A stretch of DNA of 32,415 nucleotides from Variovorax sp. dw_308. GTDB taxonomy: Bacteria; Pseudomonadota; Gammaproteobacteria; Burkholderiales; Burkholderiaceae_C. The DNA lies in the NCBI RefSeq assembly GCF_019207085.1, contig NZ_JAATOM010000041.1:1-32415 (forward strand). Reading direction: 5' to 3'. This document shows, piece by piece, positions 31,191 to 32,415 of this stretch (positions are counted from its first letter, which is position 1; each line of letters opens with the position of its first letter). Position numbers and translations under genes: made by a program. Under the pieces are notes generated by a model. It searched no databases. It saw only the letters and a list, made by a program, of their open reading frames with translations, and was not told the origin of the DNA.

Positions 31191-31469
31191 TCAGTGCATC
31201 AGCACCGGGTTCTGCGCCAGCTCGGCATACCCTTCGAGGGTGTCTTCCACTTCTTCCTGCGTGGGCGTGTTCAACTGCCAGGCGGCGATCTTCTGCTGGA
31301 ACAGTTCGGCCCAGGACCCGTCGAGGTAGACCTCCTTGCCGGAGCGCTTGTCGACGATTTCAAAGCCGTGCCGCGCCAAGGCGGGGATGTTCGGCGCCGC
31401 AGGTGCATCGTCTTCATTGGAGTGAACGTGCACCACAACGAAGGATTCCGAGTCATAGAGCATTTGCAT
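31191..31469 (-). CDS. DUF3567 family protein
   Basis: A 92-residue cytoplasmic protein of the DUF3567 family, known to me only from Burkholderiales and of unknown function. The pattern is MQMLYDSESFVVVHVH at the start, HGFEIVDKRSGKEVYLDGSWAELFQQ in the middle and PTQEEVEDTLEGYAELAQNPVLMH at the end, the whole family length. I take ATG 31469 (MQMLY) because the family starts there and GGAG lies ten bases upstream; a further in-frame ATG at 31502 would add 11 residues and has no ribosome site. It is a single gene ended by a strong terminator. The stretch upstream (31503-31668) shows no gene. Confidence 0.85.
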   Translation of the reverse strand: MQMLYDSESFVVVHVHSNEDDAPAAPNIPALARHGFEIVDKRSGKEVYLDGSWAELFQQKIAAWQLNTPTQEEVEDTLEGYAELAQNPVLMH

Positions 31470-31668
31470 GGCAGGGTGGCTCCGGTAGTCGATTGCATTC
31501 ATGATGGTTAGATAGCAATCAACGCGCCAGTTTCAAGATGGCCGTGTCCGTGCGGGCATTTCACCCACAAGAATGTGATCAATTAGGCATCGGGGCGCGT
31601 TTTGGACGAGTCAGCGACGGAACGCGCATCCCCGGCGTGCGCACGTGCGGAACTTGCCCAAAGCCCTG

Positions 31669-32415
31669 CTATGGCACGGATTTCGCTCGCAACCGCATGT
31701 CGACGGTGTCGCCATTGGTCTGCCTTTGCTGGATTCGCACCGGGAGGTAGCCGATTTCAGGAGCCAGCCAGAGGTCCAGTTCGTAGTCGAAATCGTGGCG
31801 CGGGGCGCGGGAGAGCTTGCGCGCCTTGAATTCGCCCGCCAGCACCTCGATGGTTTCCTCGCCCTCGACGTTGAAGACCCACACTTCGGCGTCCTTGGGC
31901 CCGACCGTCTGGATGCGGATCTTGCTGCCTTGCGGAAAGCGGCTGGCGTCGCCGGCCAGCAATGCACCAAGTTGCATCGCCACGCTGAGCCGGTCCTGCG
32001 CGCCGGGCAGCAATGGCACGCTCGGCGAGTTGTTGCTGAACACCACCTTGCCCTGGTCGCGCACGAGGTGCGAGGCCACTTCGCTCTTGCGCTTCTCGGA
32101 ATAGCGCGTGGGCGCGATGCCGCTGGCGTCGACGCGGCCCACGCTGGTCTGGCTCAGGAAGGTCATGAACAGCGCCTTCAGCGACAGGCGGGCGTTGTAT
32201 TCGTCGCCGTTCTGCAGCCAGACCAGTTCGCCATAGCCGCCCGAATAGGGCTGCGCGCCGCGCTGGCCGCCGACTTCGAACGAGAGCTTGACCGAGCCCG
32301 GCACCACCAGAGGCTGTGTTGCGCCGGTCGAGACCTCGCCCGCGCCGGTCCCCACGCCGCCGGCGCTGCCATCGGCCGTGCCGCCTGCGGACGCTGCGCC
32401 GGCACCCGCACCCGC
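31669..32415 (-). CDS. DUF3108 domain protein, 5' end outside window
   Basis: The frame stays open to the right edge of the window, so at least 248 residues are present and the true start is not visible. The visible N-terminal part is an Ala/Gly-rich linker (about 30 residues). From there a DUF3108 beta-rich domain follows: PGSVKLSFEVGGQRGAQPYSGGYGELVWLQNGDEY, ARLSLKALFMTFLSQTSVG, and DLWLAPEIGYLPVRIQQRQTNGDTVDMRL at the end. DUF3108 proteins are exported or membrane-associated with no assigned function. A GTG at 32355 is in frame but lies inside the linker, so I do not call it the start. The gene is intact to its TAG at 31669-31671. Confidence 0.88.
   Translation of the reverse strand, partial: AGAGAGAASAGGTADGSAGGVGTGAGEVSTGATQPLVVPGSVKLSFEVGGQRGAQPYSGGYGELVWLQNGDEYNARLSLKALFMTFLSQTSVGRVDASGIAPTRYSEKRKSEVASHLVRDQGKVVFSNNSPSVPLLPGAQDRLSVAMQLGALLAGDASRFPQGSKIRIQTVGPKDAEVWVFNVEGEETIEVLAGEFKARKLSRAPRHDFDYELDLWLAPEIGYLPVRIQQRQTNGDTVDMRLRAKSVP

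Noticed and set aside
1..32415. CRISPR array, tRNA or rRNA genes, insertion sequence or prophage
   Set aside because: I saw no regular direct-repeat array, no cloverleaf-type sequence with conserved TTC arm, no transposase or phage genes, and no composition break that would suggest a mobile element.

Overview
The window looks like a chromosomal segment of a high-GC betaproteobacterium of the order Burkholderiales, most likely a Comamonadaceae close to Variovorax. This is an inference. It rests on strong G/C third-position bias in every real gene, a DUF3567 gene (a family I know only from Burkholderiales), an AsdA/AspT aspartate cluster, an orphan LivK-like binding protein, and the overall gene set. 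I see no rRNA, tRNA, CRISPR array, insertion sequence or prophage gene. No gap of 300 bases or more lacks an annotated feature.

Region 1 (221-7558, + strand) is one tightly packed operon: two RDD membrane proteins, a SpoIIM-like membrane protein, a conserved membrane protein, a DUF4129 protein, a DUF4350 protein, a MoxR-type AAA+ ATPase and a DUF58 protein. Most junctions overlap or are a few bases apart. Two DUF805 membrane proteins follow (7608-8856). The DUF805 proteins and the first RDD protein share a short Tyr-Ala-x-Pro N-terminal tag. This is the best candidate for a poorly described system: a MoxR/DUF58 machine embedded in a set of membrane proteins of unknown job.

Region 2 (8890-15011, - strand) holds an arginase and then, from its own likely promoter, two different AspT-family transporters and aspartate 4-decarboxylase. 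Aspartate uptake, decarboxylation to alanine and alanine export would consume a cytoplasmic proton and generate proton-motive force. A small unknown gene with a TTG start (15224-15430) lies divergent from arginase, across an inverted repeat.

Region 3 (15527-22531) is a regulated acyl-CoA module. On the - strand are an orphan branched-chain-amino-acid-type binding protein and a TetR regulator. Divergent from them are an acyl-CoA ligase and a 1103-residue single-chain acyl-CoA carboxylase (biotin carboxylase, biotin carrier and carboxyltransferase in one chain). Together they could take up, activate and carboxylate an unknown acid.

Region 4 (22654-32415) is a series of small units: a secreted SGNH hydrolase; a secreted protein with four 14-residue-spaced aromatic repeats and a calcium-loop-like tail; LrgA/LrgB; an MDR oxidoreductase with a divergent TetR and two tandem operator-like repeats between them; PurU; a decayed LysR regulator; a beta-alanine:pyruvate-type transaminase; a ChaN-type lipoprotein; a DUF3567 protein; and the 3' part of a DUF3108 gene that runs off the right edge.
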